A stretch of 64,000 bases of DNA from Vibrio echinoideorum (GCF_024347455.1 NZ_AP025484.1:434001-498000), one strand, 5' to 3'; shown: positions 1 to 9,118, counted from the stretch's first letter. Notes: generated by a model not told the origin, from the letters alone. A program made the numbers and translations.

Positions 1-24
1 GATGCTTCAGCTGTTACAGAATAA
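1..24 (+). CDS. 3' end of an upstream gene (partial)
   Basis: Frame 1 reads D-A-S-A-V-T-E followed by TAA at 22-24, and a strong hairpin terminator begins four bases later. This suggests the last codons of a plus-strand gene that lies mostly outside the window. Seven codons are too few to identify it. Frame 2 is also open to about position 70, so the assignment rests mainly on the position of the terminator. Confidence 0.35.
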   Translation, partial: DASAVTE

Positions 25-25
25 G

Positions 26-53
26 AAAACGGATGCGCTAGGCATCCGTTTTT
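26..53. terminator. Bidirectional rho-independent terminator
   Basis: A nine-base perfect stem (AACGGATGC / GCATCCGTT) closes a GCTAG loop. It is flanked by A's on the left and a T-run on the right, so it can terminate the upstream plus-strand gene and also gbpA, which ends at 107 on the minus strand. Confidence 0.85.
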
Positions 54-106
54 GTTTTGCTGATTACTAGAGCGTACCTACTAGAAAGTAAGTAACTGGC
101 TAGTAA

Positions 107-1573
107 TTAGTCCACTTTGTTCCAAGCATCTTGCCAGTGTGAACCAACACCTGGTTCGTACTGAGTTGCTGTTGGAGCCCATTGAACACAGTAACCAGAG
201 TATGGGAACTCTTTACACTGATAAACGCCGCCGTCGCTGCTCAGTACCTTAGTACCTGCTGTGTAAGACTCAATGCTTTCTGGGAACACGAAGTCGTAGT
301 CGCCTGTTGGTGGCGGTGTTTGCTCGTCCATTAGATGGAAATCAAGCGTGTTCTGATCTACTAGGTTACCTTGGTCATCTTTCGTCACGACCACAAGCAT
401 GTGGTGGCCTGGTTCCGACTTAGATAGAGTGAGTTGAACATCTTCAACTTGTCCATCTGATAACTCAGATTTCTGAGATGCAAGTGCTTCACGGTGATGG
501 TTGTAAACGGTCAGTTCTGCTTGAATATCGCCAGTTGCTGCTAATGTAAGATCAAGCTGTGTAGGTTGGTTTTCATCAATAACATACTCAGACTCTAGGC
601 CTGTGACTTCTAACTCATGATCTGGCTCTGGAGTATCAATCTTGTAACCGATCTCTACGCTCTTAAAGCCTGAACCTGATTTTAGATAAACAGGGTTCGT
701 GCCGTACACTGGCGCGAAATCGTTTTGATCGTTTAACTGGCCCGCTTTGATTTGCGTTTGCTCTTGATTGATCTTAGAAGCAAGCGCGTAAGACCAGTTG
801 TTTGCTTTACCTTGCTCGTTGCTCTCAATCACTAGCTCTGTACTGTATGAAGCGTTCTCACCAGATTGGTCGAATACGCGAGTGTAAACAGCGTCACCTA
901 CATTCAGGTTTTGCGTTGGGTTGATTTGACCGCCTTGATCCCAATCAGGAATGATAGGGCCGTCGCCATCAAACTTCACATCGATAACATTGTAGAAAGC
1001 CGCAGCAGTGTCACCTACATCCCATACCGCAAGGATCACTTGATAACCTTCACGCTCTGGTACATTACACAAGTGGCTGACTTGCATCGGTGGTTGTTCC
1101 ATATTGCCTTCAACGACGCAGAATGGCGTTAAATCAAAAGAACTGCGTGCCAAAGGTTGGTTTGGGTTCCAATCTGGTTGAGTAATGTAATATTTCCAAT
1201 CACGGGTTTTGTGGTTCGCTGTGAACGTCCACTCAAAGTACTGAGATCCAGATTTGATAGGGCGCTTAACCCAGCGGTCTGCGGTTTGCTCGTCTAGCGC
1301 TGCCGCTAAAGAAGATTGTGCACTAGCGATTTTTCCATCGGCAGGGCCGCTTTCAGGAAAGCCCTCAGGGCCTTCTACACTTTGTGGTTCATATTGAATA
1401 CCACCACAGCCTGTGTTTTTTTGTTGTGTATCACTCGCTGGGAATTTACACAACGCGACACGGCTTTCTGCTACGCCATTATCGTATGCCGAGACATAAC
1501 CGTGACCGAAGCTTGCTCCACTGACACTAAGTAGCGATAGCGCGATGAGCGATTTTTTTGGGAGTTGTTTCAT
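107..1573 (-). CDS. gbpA: GlcNAc-binding protein A (GbpA), chitin-active AA10 LPMO
   Basis: Secreted chitin-binding colonisation factor and lytic polysaccharide monooxygenase; 488 aa is close to the usual GbpA length. Residues 1-23 form a signal peptide, and cleavage after G23 exposes H24 (HGYVSAY), the N-terminal copper ligand of the histidine brace; the second ligand is probably H121 (TANHKTRDW). The AA10 module runs to about residue 200. It is followed by two middle beta-rich modules and a C-terminal chitin-binding module of CBM5/73 type rich in W and C (YQCKEF, YCVQWAP, HWQDAW). The start is supported by AAGGA six bases upstream of the ATG. A cyclic-di-GMP-I riboswitch lies in the leader, as upstream of V. 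cholerae gbpA, so expression should respond to c-di-GMP. The family assignment is secure. Confidence 0.97.
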   Translation of the reverse strand: MKQLPKKSLIALSLLSVSGASFGHGYVSAYDNGVAESRVALCKFPASDTQQKNTGCGGIQYEPQSVEGPEGFPESGPADGKIASAQSSLAAALDEQTADRWVKRPIKSGSQYFEWTFTANHKTRDWKYYITQPDWNPNQPLARSSFDLTPFCVVEGNMEQPPMQVSHLCNVPEREGYQVILAVWDVGDTAAAFYNVIDVKFDGDGPIIPDWDQGGQINPTQNLNVGDAVYTRVFDQSGENASYSTELVIESNEQGKANNWSYALASKINQEQTQIKAGQLNDQNDFAPVYGTNPVYLKSGSGFKSVEIGYKIDTPEPDHELEVTGLESEYVIDENQPTQLDLTLAATGDIQAELTVYNHHREALASQKSELSDGQVEDVQLTLSKSEPGHHMLVVVTKDDQGNLVDQNTLDFHLMDEQTPPPTGDYDFVFPESIESYTAGTKVLSSDGGVYQCKEFPYSGYCVQWAPTATQYEPGVGSHWQDAWNKVD

Positions 1574-1644
1574 TATTTGTCCTTACTGTATTTGGCCGAC
1601 AAAAAAGAGAACACTCCGGCATGCATTTACACTTAAATTCTATT

Positions 1645-1733
1645 AAGTGGCGGCCCCGCTATCATAGACAGAATATATGTCGACAGACCGGTGGCTTTGC
1701 GTCCTATTCTTTCAAATAGTTTGCCAGAAGTGA
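1645..1733 (-). ncRNA. Cyclic-di-GMP-I (GEMM) riboswitch in the gbpA leader
   Basis: Read on the minus strand, the leader contains CACTTCTGGCAAAC, a GAAA tetraloop closing the P1b stem (CTATTTGAAAGAATAG), the invariant GGACGCAAAGCC, and the tetraloop-receptor helix ending GCGGGGCCGCC. These are the conserved blocks of the Vc1/Vc2 class of c-di-GMP-I aptamers, in order and spacing. The aptamer ends about 70 bases before the gbpA ATG. The expression platform is less clear: a CACTTAA/TTAAGTG hairpin (1629-1649) and a T6 stretch (about 1602-1607 on the complementary strand) follow it. Boundaries are approximate. Confidence 0.94.
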
Positions 1734-2058
1734 GTTTGAGCAAACGAAATGTAGCCAACAGCTTTTATAAATGCGACACAATAGATTTAAATGTGGAATG
1801 CTAATCTCGAACTTATAATTCTTAATACAAATTAACTTGCCATATGTGTTCCTAGGTAACATATAAACAATTGATATAAATAAAGAAAGTAATTGCTCTA
1901 ATTGTTTCTGTGAATGATTAATGGTTATTATTCTTTGTTCCGTTCACCGATTGAGCGCATATCAAAACCAAACCTTTGGTTTCCACTAACCGAACGCTGA
2001 CATGCTGTGTATGAAAAGCCGGACAATTGATTGGTACGAATTATATAAAGGAGTCGGT
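1734..2058. other. Intergenic region upstream of the gbpA riboswitch and the HTH gene
   Basis: AT-rich sequence between the riboswitch and the next plus-strand gene. It must hold the gbpA promoter (minus strand) and the promoter of the small HTH gene. I could not pick either promoter with confidence, and I see no repeat or RNA gene here. Confidence 0.4.
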
Positions 2059-2412
2059 ATGGAATTTACAGAGCAAGACAGAGATGCGTTGTATCAAACG
2101 TGGATGTCACAAAAGTCGCGAATGCGAATTACGCAGATGGAGTTTTCGAAGAAGCTAGGCATGAACCAGGTTGATTTCTCAAGAGTGCTAAGAGGGGAGA
2201 CAGCATTGACTATGTCTTTCATTAGCCACTTTTGTCGCTTACTTCACTTAGAACCTAGGAATGTGTTTCCTTCGCTTAAAGAAGGTAACAAGTCAGGGCC
2301 TAAAGTCGTTTATTTGAAAAGTAGAATGAGTGTTGATGGTGAAATTCAAAATGCTTACATCGAAGGAAATCAAGTAATCGTAGAGTATGCACACACCGTT
2401 CAGCATGATTAA
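2059..2412 (+). CDS. Small XRE-type helix-turn-helix protein
   Basis: A 117-aa predicted DNA-binding protein. Residues about 20-65 (from RMRITQMEFSKKLGM through SRVLRGETALTM to FCRLLHLEP) have the five-helix XRE/Cro layout with the recognition helix around NQVDFSRVLRG. The C-terminal 50 residues are basic, then beta-like, and match nothing I know. The frame is open from 2002, but the ATG at 2059 has AAAGGAG seven bases upstream and is the better start. It is probably a transcription factor with an unknown target. It stands alone, about 100 bases before a lipoprotein gene on the same strand. Confidence 0.75.
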   Translation: MEFTEQDRDALYQTWMSQKSRMRITQMEFSKKLGMNQVDFSRVLRGETALTMSFISHFCRLLHLEPRNVFPSLKEGNKSGPKVVYLKSRMSVDGEIQNAYIEGNQVIVEYAHTVQHD

Positions 2413-2510
2413 TTTTAGATCCAGCTTTGATTTTTAACTCCTTTTCTACAATCCTTTCACTTAGGGTATGGCATACTTGGTTGAAATATTGAATTTAATC
2501 TAAGTGCGCT

Positions 2511-3188
2511 ATGAAACCTTTAAAATTTCTCTTGTTTGTCGCAACCTGCATTTTCATGTTTGGTTGTGCCGGCGGCCCGATTAAAACCGCAACCAAATTT
2601 ACTACTTATGAAGATTTTCGACCTGGACCTGGACCTGGTGGCGGTGTCGATTTAGTGTGGGCAAGAGTTGGGCTACGTGACGAACAACGTTTGAAATCCA
2701 AGTTGGATGACTATGACTCTGTGGTGATCGACCAAATCTTTGTTCTTGCAGAAGAAGGGACGTTGAATCAAGAAGAGATTCAAGAGCTCACTGACCATAT
2801 GATTACCCGTTTGGAAGAGAAAATATCGCCTCACAAAACGATTGTTGATGGGCCTACGGGTAAAACGTTACGTTTAAGCATTGCCTTGAGCAACGTTGAA
2901 ACACCAAATCCTATCCTAGCCGTAACCAGTAGTGTTCTACCATTCGGTCTTGCTATATCGACCATATCTAAGGTGGCAACTGGTGAGCACACCAATGTGG
3001 GTAGCGCTAGTGTCGAACTATTGGTAAGCGATGCTCAAGAGGGTACGCCATTATTTGCTGCCATCGACCGTGAAGCGGGTAATAAAGATTTTTCGACGAT
3101 GATTGATTCGTTGGACGACGCCAAAGACGCGATCAACTATTGGGTTGAACGTTTAGGTGATACTCTACAGAACATCGACGATGCATAG
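2511..3188 (+). CDS. DUF3313-like lipoprotein
   Basis: A 225-aa envelope lipoprotein. The N-terminus is a lipoprotein signal with lipobox MFGC (Cys at residue 19), followed by AGG, so it should be acylated and exported. A glycine/proline stretch (PGPGPGGG) precedes the folded part. The body resembles DUF3313 proteins: a helical segment with E-rich LNQEEIQELTDHM, a beta segment LRLSIALSNVETP, a hydrophobic stretch VLPFGLAISTISKVA, and a C-terminal helix DDAKDAINYWVERLGDTL. The function of this family is not established. The next gene follows 12 bases downstream, so the two are probably co-transcribed. Confidence 0.72.
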   Translation: MKPLKFLLFVATCIFMFGCAGGPIKTATKFTTYEDFRPGPGPGGGVDLVWARVGLRDEQRLKSKLDDYDSVVIDQIFVLAEEGTLNQEEIQELTDHMITRLEEKISPHKTIVDGPTGKTLRLSIALSNVETPNPILAVTSSVLPFGLAISTISKVATGEHTNVGSASVELLVSDAQEGTPLFAAIDREAGNKDFSTMIDSLDDAKDAINYWVERLGDTLQNIDDA

Positions 3189-3200
3189 AAAGAGCACGTA

Positions 3201-3416
3201 ATGCTAGAGAAAGAGAACCTGATTAAACTTGCTAGAATGCAGATGCCATTTGGCAAATACGCTGGTCGCACATTGATCGACTTGCCTGAAGAATATTTGC
3301 TGTGGTTTGATAAAAAGGGATTCCCTAGCGGTGAGCTAGGCGACTTATTAAAACTGTGCCTTGCGTTGAAAATCGAAGGGCTTGATAGTGTCGTCAAACC
3401 TTTGAAAAGAATGTAA
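3201..3416 (+). CDS. DUF3820 family protein
   Basis: A 71-aa protein with the compact DUF3820 pattern: MPFGKYAGRTLIDLPEEYL followed by a W-containing helix (LLWFDKKGFPSGELGDLL). Members are small cytosolic proteins with no settled biochemical role; a Pseudomonas member has been called a quorum-regulated virulence factor. It starts 12 bases after the lipoprotein gene and is followed by a clear terminator, so it ends a two-gene transcript. Confidence 0.8.
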   Translation: MLEKENLIKLARMQMPFGKYAGRTLIDLPEEYLLWFDKKGFPSGELGDLLKLCLALKIEGLDSVVKPLKRM

Positions 3417-3424
3417 TTTAATTG

Positions 3425-3455
3425 AAGCTCACGCTAATAACGTGAGCTTTTTTAT
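3425..3455 (+). terminator. Rho-independent terminator after the DUF3820 gene
   Basis: Nine-base stem AAGCTCACG/CGTGAGCTT with a seven-base loop, followed directly by a T-rich run. It closes the lipoprotein-DUF3820 transcript. Confidence 0.88.
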
Positions 3456-3581
3456 TTTAGATTATCATTAGATATTACGTGTATAGTGGGATTTGAAAAA
3501 CAATGGACCTTATCCCGAGATAAATTGCGCAATCGATAGCGTGTAAATAATGTTATACGGGGTGTTTTAAATATAAAACAC

Positions 3582-3641
3582 AAAAAAAATTGCGTTTTTT
3601 TTGAATTAGTGATTGAAACTAGAGTTTTTACTAGTTAAGTT
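3582..3641 (+). promoter_or_regulatory. aroG promoter region with an A8/T8 element and a CTAG dyad
   Basis: A run of eight A's (3582-3589) and eight T's (3595-3602) around TTGCG lies just upstream of a possible sigma-70 promoter: TTGAAA at 3613-3618, 17-base spacer, TAAGTT at 3636-3641 (the -10 is weak). The spacer holds a perfect six-base inverted repeat, AACTAG (3617-3622) and CTAGTT (3631-3636), separated by eight bases. This is a plausible operator, but which regulator uses it is unknown. Confidence 0.45.
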
Positions 3642-3729
3642 ACAGGGAACAAGAAGATAAGTGCTGATGGAAAGTTACGTGAGATAACCTACATTCAGCT
3701 CAAGGATAGAAAATAGGAAGAAGTAAGCG

Positions 3730-4782
3730 ATGTTTCAGACTGATGATGTAAGAATTAACAAAGTAAAAGAGTTATTACCACCTGTTGCTGTTTTAGAAAA
3801 GTTTCCAGCGACAGAAATTGCTTCTTCTACAACCTTTGAAAGCCGTAAAGCGATTCATAATATTTTAGAAGATAGCGACGACCGCTTACTTGTTATCGTA
3901 GGCCCATGTTCTATTCATGACACAGAAGCTGCACTTGAATATGGCAAACGCTTGAAAGTGTTACGTGATGAACTAGGCGACAAACTTGAAATCGTAATGC
4001 GTGTTTATTTTGAAAAACCACGTACAACTGTTGGTTGGAAAGGTCTGATTAACGACCCATACATGGATGATACGTTCAAGCTAAACGATGGTCTTCGTCT
4101 AGGACGTAAGCTACTGCTTGACCTAACTGATATGGGAATGCCGACGGCAAGTGAATTCCTAGATATGATCACGCCTCAATACGTTGCTGACCTAATTAGC
4201 TGGGGTGCAATTGGCGCACGTACGACTGAATCTCAGGTTCACCGTGAACTTGCTTCAGGTATATCTTGCCCTGTAGGCTTTAAGAATGGTACTGATGGCA
4301 ACATTAAGATCGCAACCGACGCGATTCGTTCAGCGAGTGCTTCTCACCACTTTTTGTCTGTAACTAAGTACGGTCACTCCGCTATCATTGAAACTGCAGG
4401 TAACCCTGATTGCCATATCATCCTACGTGGTGGTAAAGAGCCAAACTACAGTGCAGAGCATGTAAGCAAGATTAAGGAAGAACTAAAAGCTTCAGGTCTT
4501 CCAGAGAAGGTGATGATTGATTTCAGCCATGCGAATAGCTCTAAGCAGTTTAAACGCCAAATTAACGTATCTGATGACGTAAGTGCACAGATTTCAGGTG
4601 GTGATAAAGCTATTTTTGGTGTGATGATTGAATCTCACCTTGTTGAAGGTCGCCAAGACTTGGTTGACGGCAAAGCAGCGACATACGGTCAGTCTATTAC
4701 CGATGCTTGTATTGGTTGGGAAGATACTGAAACAGTACTTCGCCAACTGGCAGGTGCTGTTGAAGCTCGTCGCAACAAGTAA
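3730..4782 (+). CDS. aroG: 3-deoxy-7-phosphoheptulonate (DAHP) synthase, AroG class
   Basis: Condenses phosphoenolpyruvate and erythrose 4-phosphate, the first committed step of the shikimate pathway; cytosolic. The 350 aa are the usual length for the class I alpha AroG/AroF/AroH type. Visible signatures are VIVGPCSIHD near residue 58, MRVYFEKPRTTVGWKG near 95, GARTTESQVHRELASG near 163, FKNGTDG near 190 and IDFSHANSSKQ near 265. I use aroG because of the overall similarity to the Phe-sensitive isozyme; feedback specificity cannot be read from sequence alone here. It is monocistronic, between its own promoter region and a strong terminator. Confidence 0.95.
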   Translation: MFQTDDVRINKVKELLPPVAVLEKFPATEIASSTTFESRKAIHNILEDSDDRLLVIVGPCSIHDTEAALEYGKRLKVLRDELGDKLEIVMRVYFEKPRTTVGWKGLINDPYMDDTFKLNDGLRLGRKLLLDLTDMGMPTASEFLDMITPQYVADLISWGAIGARTTESQVHRELASGISCPVGFKNGTDGNIKIATDAIRSASASHHFLSVTKYGHSAIIETAGNPDCHIILRGGKEPNYSAEHVSKIKEELKASGLPEKVMIDFSHANSSKQFKRQINVSDDVSAQISGGDKAIFGVMIESHLVEGRQDLVDGKAATYGQSITDACIGWEDTETVLRQLAGAVEARRNK

Positions 4783-4818
4783 ACTAATTACAGTCAGCGA
4801 CTAAGCGACTGAAAATTC

Positions 4819-4855
4819 AAAGCCCTTATTAGCAATCGCTAGTAAGGGCTTTTTT
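4819..4855 (+). terminator. Rho-independent terminator after aroG
   Basis: AAAGCCCTTA pairs with TAAGGGCTTT across a 14-base loop, followed by a T-run. Confidence 0.88.
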
Positions 4856-4903
4856 GTGGCTCTTAGTTGAAAATTAGTTAAAAACTGGAAGTGCTTTGTA
4901 TTC

Positions 4904-6328
4904 TTAAATGAAAAAAGACAGTAGCTCGTCGACTTTAAGCGACAACAAAGCTTTATCTTGCTTGGTTTCGACGTTGAGGCGTATCAACGGCTCTGTATTG
5001 GACTTTCTTAAGTTGAAGCGCCATGTCCCCATATTCATGCTGAGCCCGTCTGTGTGATCGATCTCAACAGCATTATCTTGATAGTGCGACAACACATAAG
5101 CCATGACTTGTTCTGAGTCTGAAACTCTGCGATTTATCTCTCCGGAAGAAGGGAATCTATCCATACTTGCGCTGGTCAATTGGTGAAGAGATTGTTGGGT
5201 TTTCGACATCAGTTCTATCACTAAGAGCCAAGGAATCATTCCTGAATCGCAGTATCCAAAATCACGAAAATAATGGTGCGCACTCGTTTCACCACCGTAC
5301 ACAGCGTTTAATTCTCGCATCTTCTCTTTGATGAGCGCATGCCCAGCTTTGACTGCAACAGCCTTCCCATCAAGCTTATTGGCGACTTCAATCGTGTTCC
5401 ATGTCATACGCATATCGTGCAACACTGTGGCGTTAGGCTCTTTTAACAAAAATGCTTCAGCGAGCAACCCGACAATATAGTAACCCTCAATGTAATTGCC
5501 ATTTTCGTCAAAGAAAAAACAACGGTCAAAATCACCATCCCACGCAATGCCAAGGTCGGCAGAATGCTCTAAGACTGCATCTCGAGTCGCTATTTGGTTG
5601 TTTTTGATCAATGGGTTGGGAATGCCATTAGGGAATTTCCCGTCAGGAGTATGGTGAACCTTGATGAAGGTGATAGGGGCACTGAGTTCGTTAAATTTCT
5701 TCTCTAAAGCATCAATGACATGTCCTGCAACGCCGTTTCCTGCGTTAACCACAATCTTCATGGGTGAAAGTTTAGACGGTGTTATGTAGGAGAGTAGGTG
5801 GTCTACATAGGGAGCGAGAATACTGGTCGATATGCCTGAGTTATTTGATTGAACATGAACGATCGGTAAATCGGTGTTCAGCTCTTGATTCAGTACTTTA
5901 ATGCTTCGTTTGACTTTATCTAAACCACTGTTTTTACTGATGGGGCTAGCATCAGCACCGACCAATTTCATTCCGTTGTAATTGATTGGGTTATGGCTGG
6001 CTGTGATTTGTATTCCGCCAATCGCTTTTAGGTGACGAGTCGCAAAGTAGACTTCTTCAGTGCCAGTCATACCTAGGTCTATGACGGCTATCCCAGACTC
6101 GATTAAGCCTTTGGTCATGGCTTCTTGTAATGAAAGGGACGTTTCTCGGTTATCACGACCAATCACCACTTGAGCCAAGCGATCTAATGAAGTTTCAGGT
6201 GTCGTGGATAGGGCGTACTCGCCAAATGCCTTTCCGAGCAGATAGGCGAACTGCTCGTTAATTTGAGAGCCAATAATGCCGCGAATATCGTTGTTCTTAA
6301 AGCAGCTAAGATCTAATGTTGGTTTCAT
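4904..6328 (-). CDS. manB: Phosphomannomutase (ManB/CpsG type)
   Basis: Interconverts mannose 6-phosphate and mannose 1-phosphate for GDP-mannose synthesis; cytosolic. At 474 aa it has the four-domain alpha-D-phosphohexomutase layout: phosphoserine loop ITASHNP (about residue 110), metal loop WDGDFDR (about 250), sugar-binding GGETSAHH (about 340) and phosphate-binding RKSNTEPLIRL near the C-terminus. The frame extends to 6436 on a non-conserved stretch inside the upstream gene. The ATG at 6328 gives the expected N-terminus (KNNDIRGIIG soon after) and leaves a 16-base gap to cpsB, so it is preferred. Together with cpsB it supplies GDP-mannose for capsule, LPS or exopolysaccharide. No glycosyltransferase genes lie beside it. 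Confidence 0.93.
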   Translation of the reverse strand: MKPTLDLSCFKNNDIRGIIGSQINEQFAYLLGKAFGEYALSTTPETSLDRLAQVVIGRDNRETSLSLQEAMTKGLIESGIAVIDLGMTGTEEVYFATRHLKAIGGIQITASHNPINYNGMKLVGADASPISKNSGLDKVKRSIKVLNQELNTDLPIVHVQSNNSGISTSILAPYVDHLLSYITPSKLSPMKIVVNAGNGVAGHVIDALEKKFNELSAPITFIKVHHTPDGKFPNGIPNPLIKNNQIATRDAVLEHSADLGIAWDGDFDRCFFFDENGNYIEGYYIVGLLAEAFLLKEPNATVLHDMRMTWNTIEVANKLDGKAVAVKAGHALIKEKMRELNAVYGGETSAHHYFRDFGYCDSGMIPWLLVIELMSKTQQSLHQLTSASMDRFPSSGEINRRVSDSEQVMAYVLSHYQDNAVEIDHTDGLSMNMGTWRFNLRKSNTEPLIRLNVETKQDKALLSLKVDELLSFFI

Positions 6329-6344
6329 TTGATTGTCGCCGCTT

Positions 6345-7880
6345 CTATTTCGATTTTTTGTTCCGAGACGAAGAAGCTTGTTCGCTTCGAACGTCTCGCC
6401 CATAGCTGTCTTGATATCGAATGATATCGTCTTCACTTAAATGGCTGCCGGTTTGAACTTCAATCATTTCAAGAGGTGTCTCGCCAGGGTTCTCTAGGCT
6501 GTGGATGTGACCTAAAGGGATGTAAGTCGATTGATCTTCTTCGACGAGATAGGTTTTCTCATCGTTGGTCACTTTCGCAGTGCCAGCTACTACTACCCAA
6601 TGTTCCGCTCTATGATTATGCATCTGTAGTGAAAGCTGATGACCCGCTTTTACGGTGATACGCTTAACTTTGTCTCGCTTTCCTAAATCAATTACATCGT
6701 ATTTACCCCAAGGTCTAAATACCTCACGATGATGAATATGCTCCGTTCGACCTGCTTGACTTAGTTGACTAACAATCGATTTAACACCCTGAACCTTGTC
6801 TTTATCTGCGACTAATATGGCGTCTTTGGTCTCGACAATAATCAGGTTATCGACACCAACAGTAGCAACTAGCTTGTTTTCAGCATGAATGTAGTTGTGT
6901 TGAGAGTCGACAGTCAACACGTCACCTTCAATAACGTTATTGTGCTCGTCTTTGTCGCTTACATCCCATATAGCAGACCATGAGCCAATATCATTCCAAC
7001 CGACATCCATTGGGATCACAGCTGCGTGCGAGGTCTTTTCCATCACGGCATAATCGATAGAATTGCTTGGGCTGCTTTTGAATGCTTCAGCGTCGATACG
7101 GATAAAATCTAGGTCGACATTTTGCTTTGCAAGAGCGAGTTTACAAGCGGCCAAGATCTTTGGGTGATGTTCGGCTAGCTCTTCAAGATAGCGTGATGCC
7201 TTGAACATAAACATGCCGCTGTTCCATAGGTACTGTTCTGAGCGGATGTATGCTTCTGCGGTTGCTTTATCGGGCTTTTCTACGAAGCATTCAATGGCGT
7301 AAGCATGATGAATTATCTCCCCCATAGCATCGGTCTTTGCTAGTAAAGTTGAGGATAGAGGTTGCCCCTGTTTGATGTAACCATAGCCAGTCTCTGGAGC
7401 ATTTGGGGTTATGCCGAATGTGACCAGTTTACCTTGTTTGGCGTAATCTAGACCACGACTCACGGCTTGTTGAAACTCCGACGTTTTGGCTATGTGATGA
7501 TCGGCAGCTAGTACCAGCAAGATTGGGTCATGATTTTCTTCTGAGCTATCTGTGGCTGTGCTTAACGCTTGCAAGGCTGCGAGTGCAATAGCGGGCGCAG
7601 TATTTCTGCCTACAGGCTCCAATAGAATGCCACTGTGTTGAAGCTCTGCATATCGAACTTGTTCAGCTGCGATAAAACGATGTTCTTCATTGCAGATGAT
7701 GAAAGGAGCACCGCAATTGATATCAACGACAAAGTTTTCTAAACCATCAAGGCGCTGCAGTGTTTGCTGCAACATTGAATGCTTGCCAGCAATACTTAGA
7801 AATTGTTTAGGGTAAAGTTCTCGAGACAATGGCCAGAGGCGGCTACCAGAGCCGCCAGCTAAGATGACAGGTAAAATCAT
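6345..7880 (-). CDS. cpsB: Mannose-1-phosphate guanylyltransferase / mannose-6-phosphate isomerase (bifunctional)
   Basis: Makes GDP-mannose from mannose 1-phosphate; the C-terminal cupin half can isomerise fructose 6-phosphate to mannose 6-phosphate (type II PMI). It has 511 aa. The N-terminal nucleotidyltransferase carries the pyrophosphorylase signature LAGGSGSRLWPLSRELYPKQF and the FVEKPD sugar-binding motif near residue 202. The C-terminal cupin begins around residue 390 (FRPWGKYDVID) with metal-ligand motif QMHNHRAEHW. It is the first gene of the cpsB-manB pair on the minus strand. No clear Shine-Dalgarno precedes the ATG, but no other start preserves the conserved N-terminus. Confidence 0.94.
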   Translation of the reverse strand: MILPVILAGGSGSRLWPLSRELYPKQFLSIAGKHSMLQQTLQRLDGLENFVVDINCGAPFIICNEEHRFIAAEQVRYAELQHSGILLEPVGRNTAPAIALAALQALSTATDSSEENHDPILLVLAADHHIAKTSEFQQAVSRGLDYAKQGKLVTFGITPNAPETGYGYIKQGQPLSSTLLAKTDAMGEIIHHAYAIECFVEKPDKATAEAYIRSEQYLWNSGMFMFKASRYLEELAEHHPKILAACKLALAKQNVDLDFIRIDAEAFKSSPSNSIDYAVMEKTSHAAVIPMDVGWNDIGSWSAIWDVSDKDEHNNVIEGDVLTVDSQHNYIHAENKLVATVGVDNLIIVETKDAILVADKDKVQGVKSIVSQLSQAGRTEHIHHREVFRPWGKYDVIDLGKRDKVKRITVKAGHQLSLQMHNHRAEHWVVVAGTAKVTNDEKTYLVEEDQSTYIPLGHIHSLENPGETPLEMIEVQTGSHLSEDDIIRYQDSYGRDVRSEQASSSRNKKSK

Positions 7881-7954
7881 AAGGTGGTAATCGGTTGTAT
7901 AGGGTTACTACCACCATATTACCACGCCTCACGCTTATTTCTTATCGACCTTAA

Positions 7955-9118
7955 CTATCGATGAGCTTCAGGATGTGAATTGATGACATATTGAGACTGG
8001 CTGACTTCCTGAGAGTCTATTTTGAGGGTCTGAGTTGGGAACGCGATGTCTGCATTGTGTTTATGAATAATCTCCAGAACCTGTAACAGAACGTCTTGCT
8101 TCACTTTGTGGTACCTGATCCAGTTGACCGTTTTTGTGAAGGTATAGATAAAGAAGTTCAGCGTTGAAGGTCCAAATTTATCAAAGTTAACGATCAGCGT
8201 CTGTTTGGCATCAATATCAGGGTGGGTCTCGAGCATGGTTCTGACTTCATCAACAATGAGCGCTAATTTGTCTGCATCTTGATAACGAAGACCAAAGGTT
8301 TCATTGATTCTGCGATTTAGCATTCTGGATGGGTTCTCCACCACAATACTACTGAACACAGAATTTGGAACGTACAAAGGGCGCTTATCAAAGGTGCGAA
8401 TGATCGTCATGCGCCAGCCAATGCGTTCTACGGTTCCTTCAATTTGACGATCGGGAGAGCGTATCCAATCACCGACTTTAAAAGGTCGGTCGAAGTAAAT
8501 CATCATGCCGCCAAAGAAATTAGACAACAGATCTTTAGCCGCCAAACCGACAATTAAACCACCGACACCACCAAAGGTGAGTAAGCCAGATAAGCTGAGC
8601 CCAAACGCCTGCATGATCGTTAGGCCACCCATAACCATGAAGAACAGTCGAGCAACCTTTGCGATAGCTTGAACTGTGGTTTCATCTCTGGTTTTTTGTT
8701 CTAAAACATAGGCCTCTGAGTTAGTAATCATTCTCAGAGTAAACCAAACAAATGTACATATAATTAATATGTGTTTAAGCGTTTTTAACCAGTTGATTTC
8801 ATTGCCAAATTGGTCTTGAAGTATCAGGCCGATAGATACCATGCCTGGCCAGCACCAGATCAGGGTGCTCACTGGTGTTTTTAGGGCATCTAGAATTAGG
8901 TCATCCCAGTGGAACGGGGTCTTCTGAACCAGTATTTCTAAGCGATTATGGACAATTCGCCAAATCACCCAAGCAAAGAAACTTGCAATGGTGATAAACA
9001 AGACGCTATTTCCCCAGCTATTGTGGCTCTGGGTGATGTAAGTTTGAACTTGGTTTATGAATTCATTCATAGTGTGTACTGCCGCAGAAATTATGTGTTC
9101 GAAATTAGCAGAAATCAC
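7955..9118 (-). CDS. MscS-family mechanosensitive ion channel
   Basis: Inner-membrane channel expected to open under hypo-osmotic membrane tension. It has 387 aa: about four hydrophobic helices in the first 200 residues, then the pore helix and beta domain typical of MscS proteins (GGLIVGLAAKDLLSNFFGGMMIYFDRPFKVGDWIR, split here by function: pore helix, then the beta-domain entry), followed by a C-terminal alpha/beta domain. The length resembles YbdG/YnaI-type homologues more than the 286-aa MscS. The start at 9118 is GTG with AAAGG 13 bases upstream; the alternative ATG at 9070 has no ribosome binding site. It is divergent from ktrAB, which suggests a local osmotic-response grouping. Confidence 0.9.
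   Translation of the reverse strand: MISANFEHIISAAVHTMNEFINQVQTYITQSHNSWGNSVLFITIASFFAWVIWRIVHNRLEILVQKTPFHWDDLILDALKTPVSTLIWCWPGMVSIGLILQDQFGNEINWLKTLKHILIICTFVWFTLRMITNSEAYVLEQKTRDETTVQAIAKVARLFFMVMGGLTIMQAFGLSLSGLLTFGGVGGLIVGLAAKDLLSNFFGGMMIYFDRPFKVGDWIRSPDRQIEGTVERIGWRMTIIRTFDKRPLYVPNSVFSSIVVENPSRMLNRRINETFGLRYQDADKLALIVDEVRTMLETHPDIDAKQTLIVNFDKFGPSTLNFFIYTFTKTVNWIRYHKVKQDVLLQVLEIIHKHNADIAFPTQTLKIDSQEVSQSQYVINSHPEAHR

Noticed and set aside
866..1534. Plus-strand open frames inside gbpA
   Set aside because: They are antisense shadows of a secure gene, with no family resemblance or start signals.
3137..3397. 86-codon minus-strand frame over the DUF3820 gene
   Set aside because: Shadow of a recognised family on the other strand.
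3617..3636. TrpR operator upstream of aroG
   Set aside because: The CTAG cores match, but their spacing (eight bases) differs from the trp operator (four), so TrpR is not claimed.
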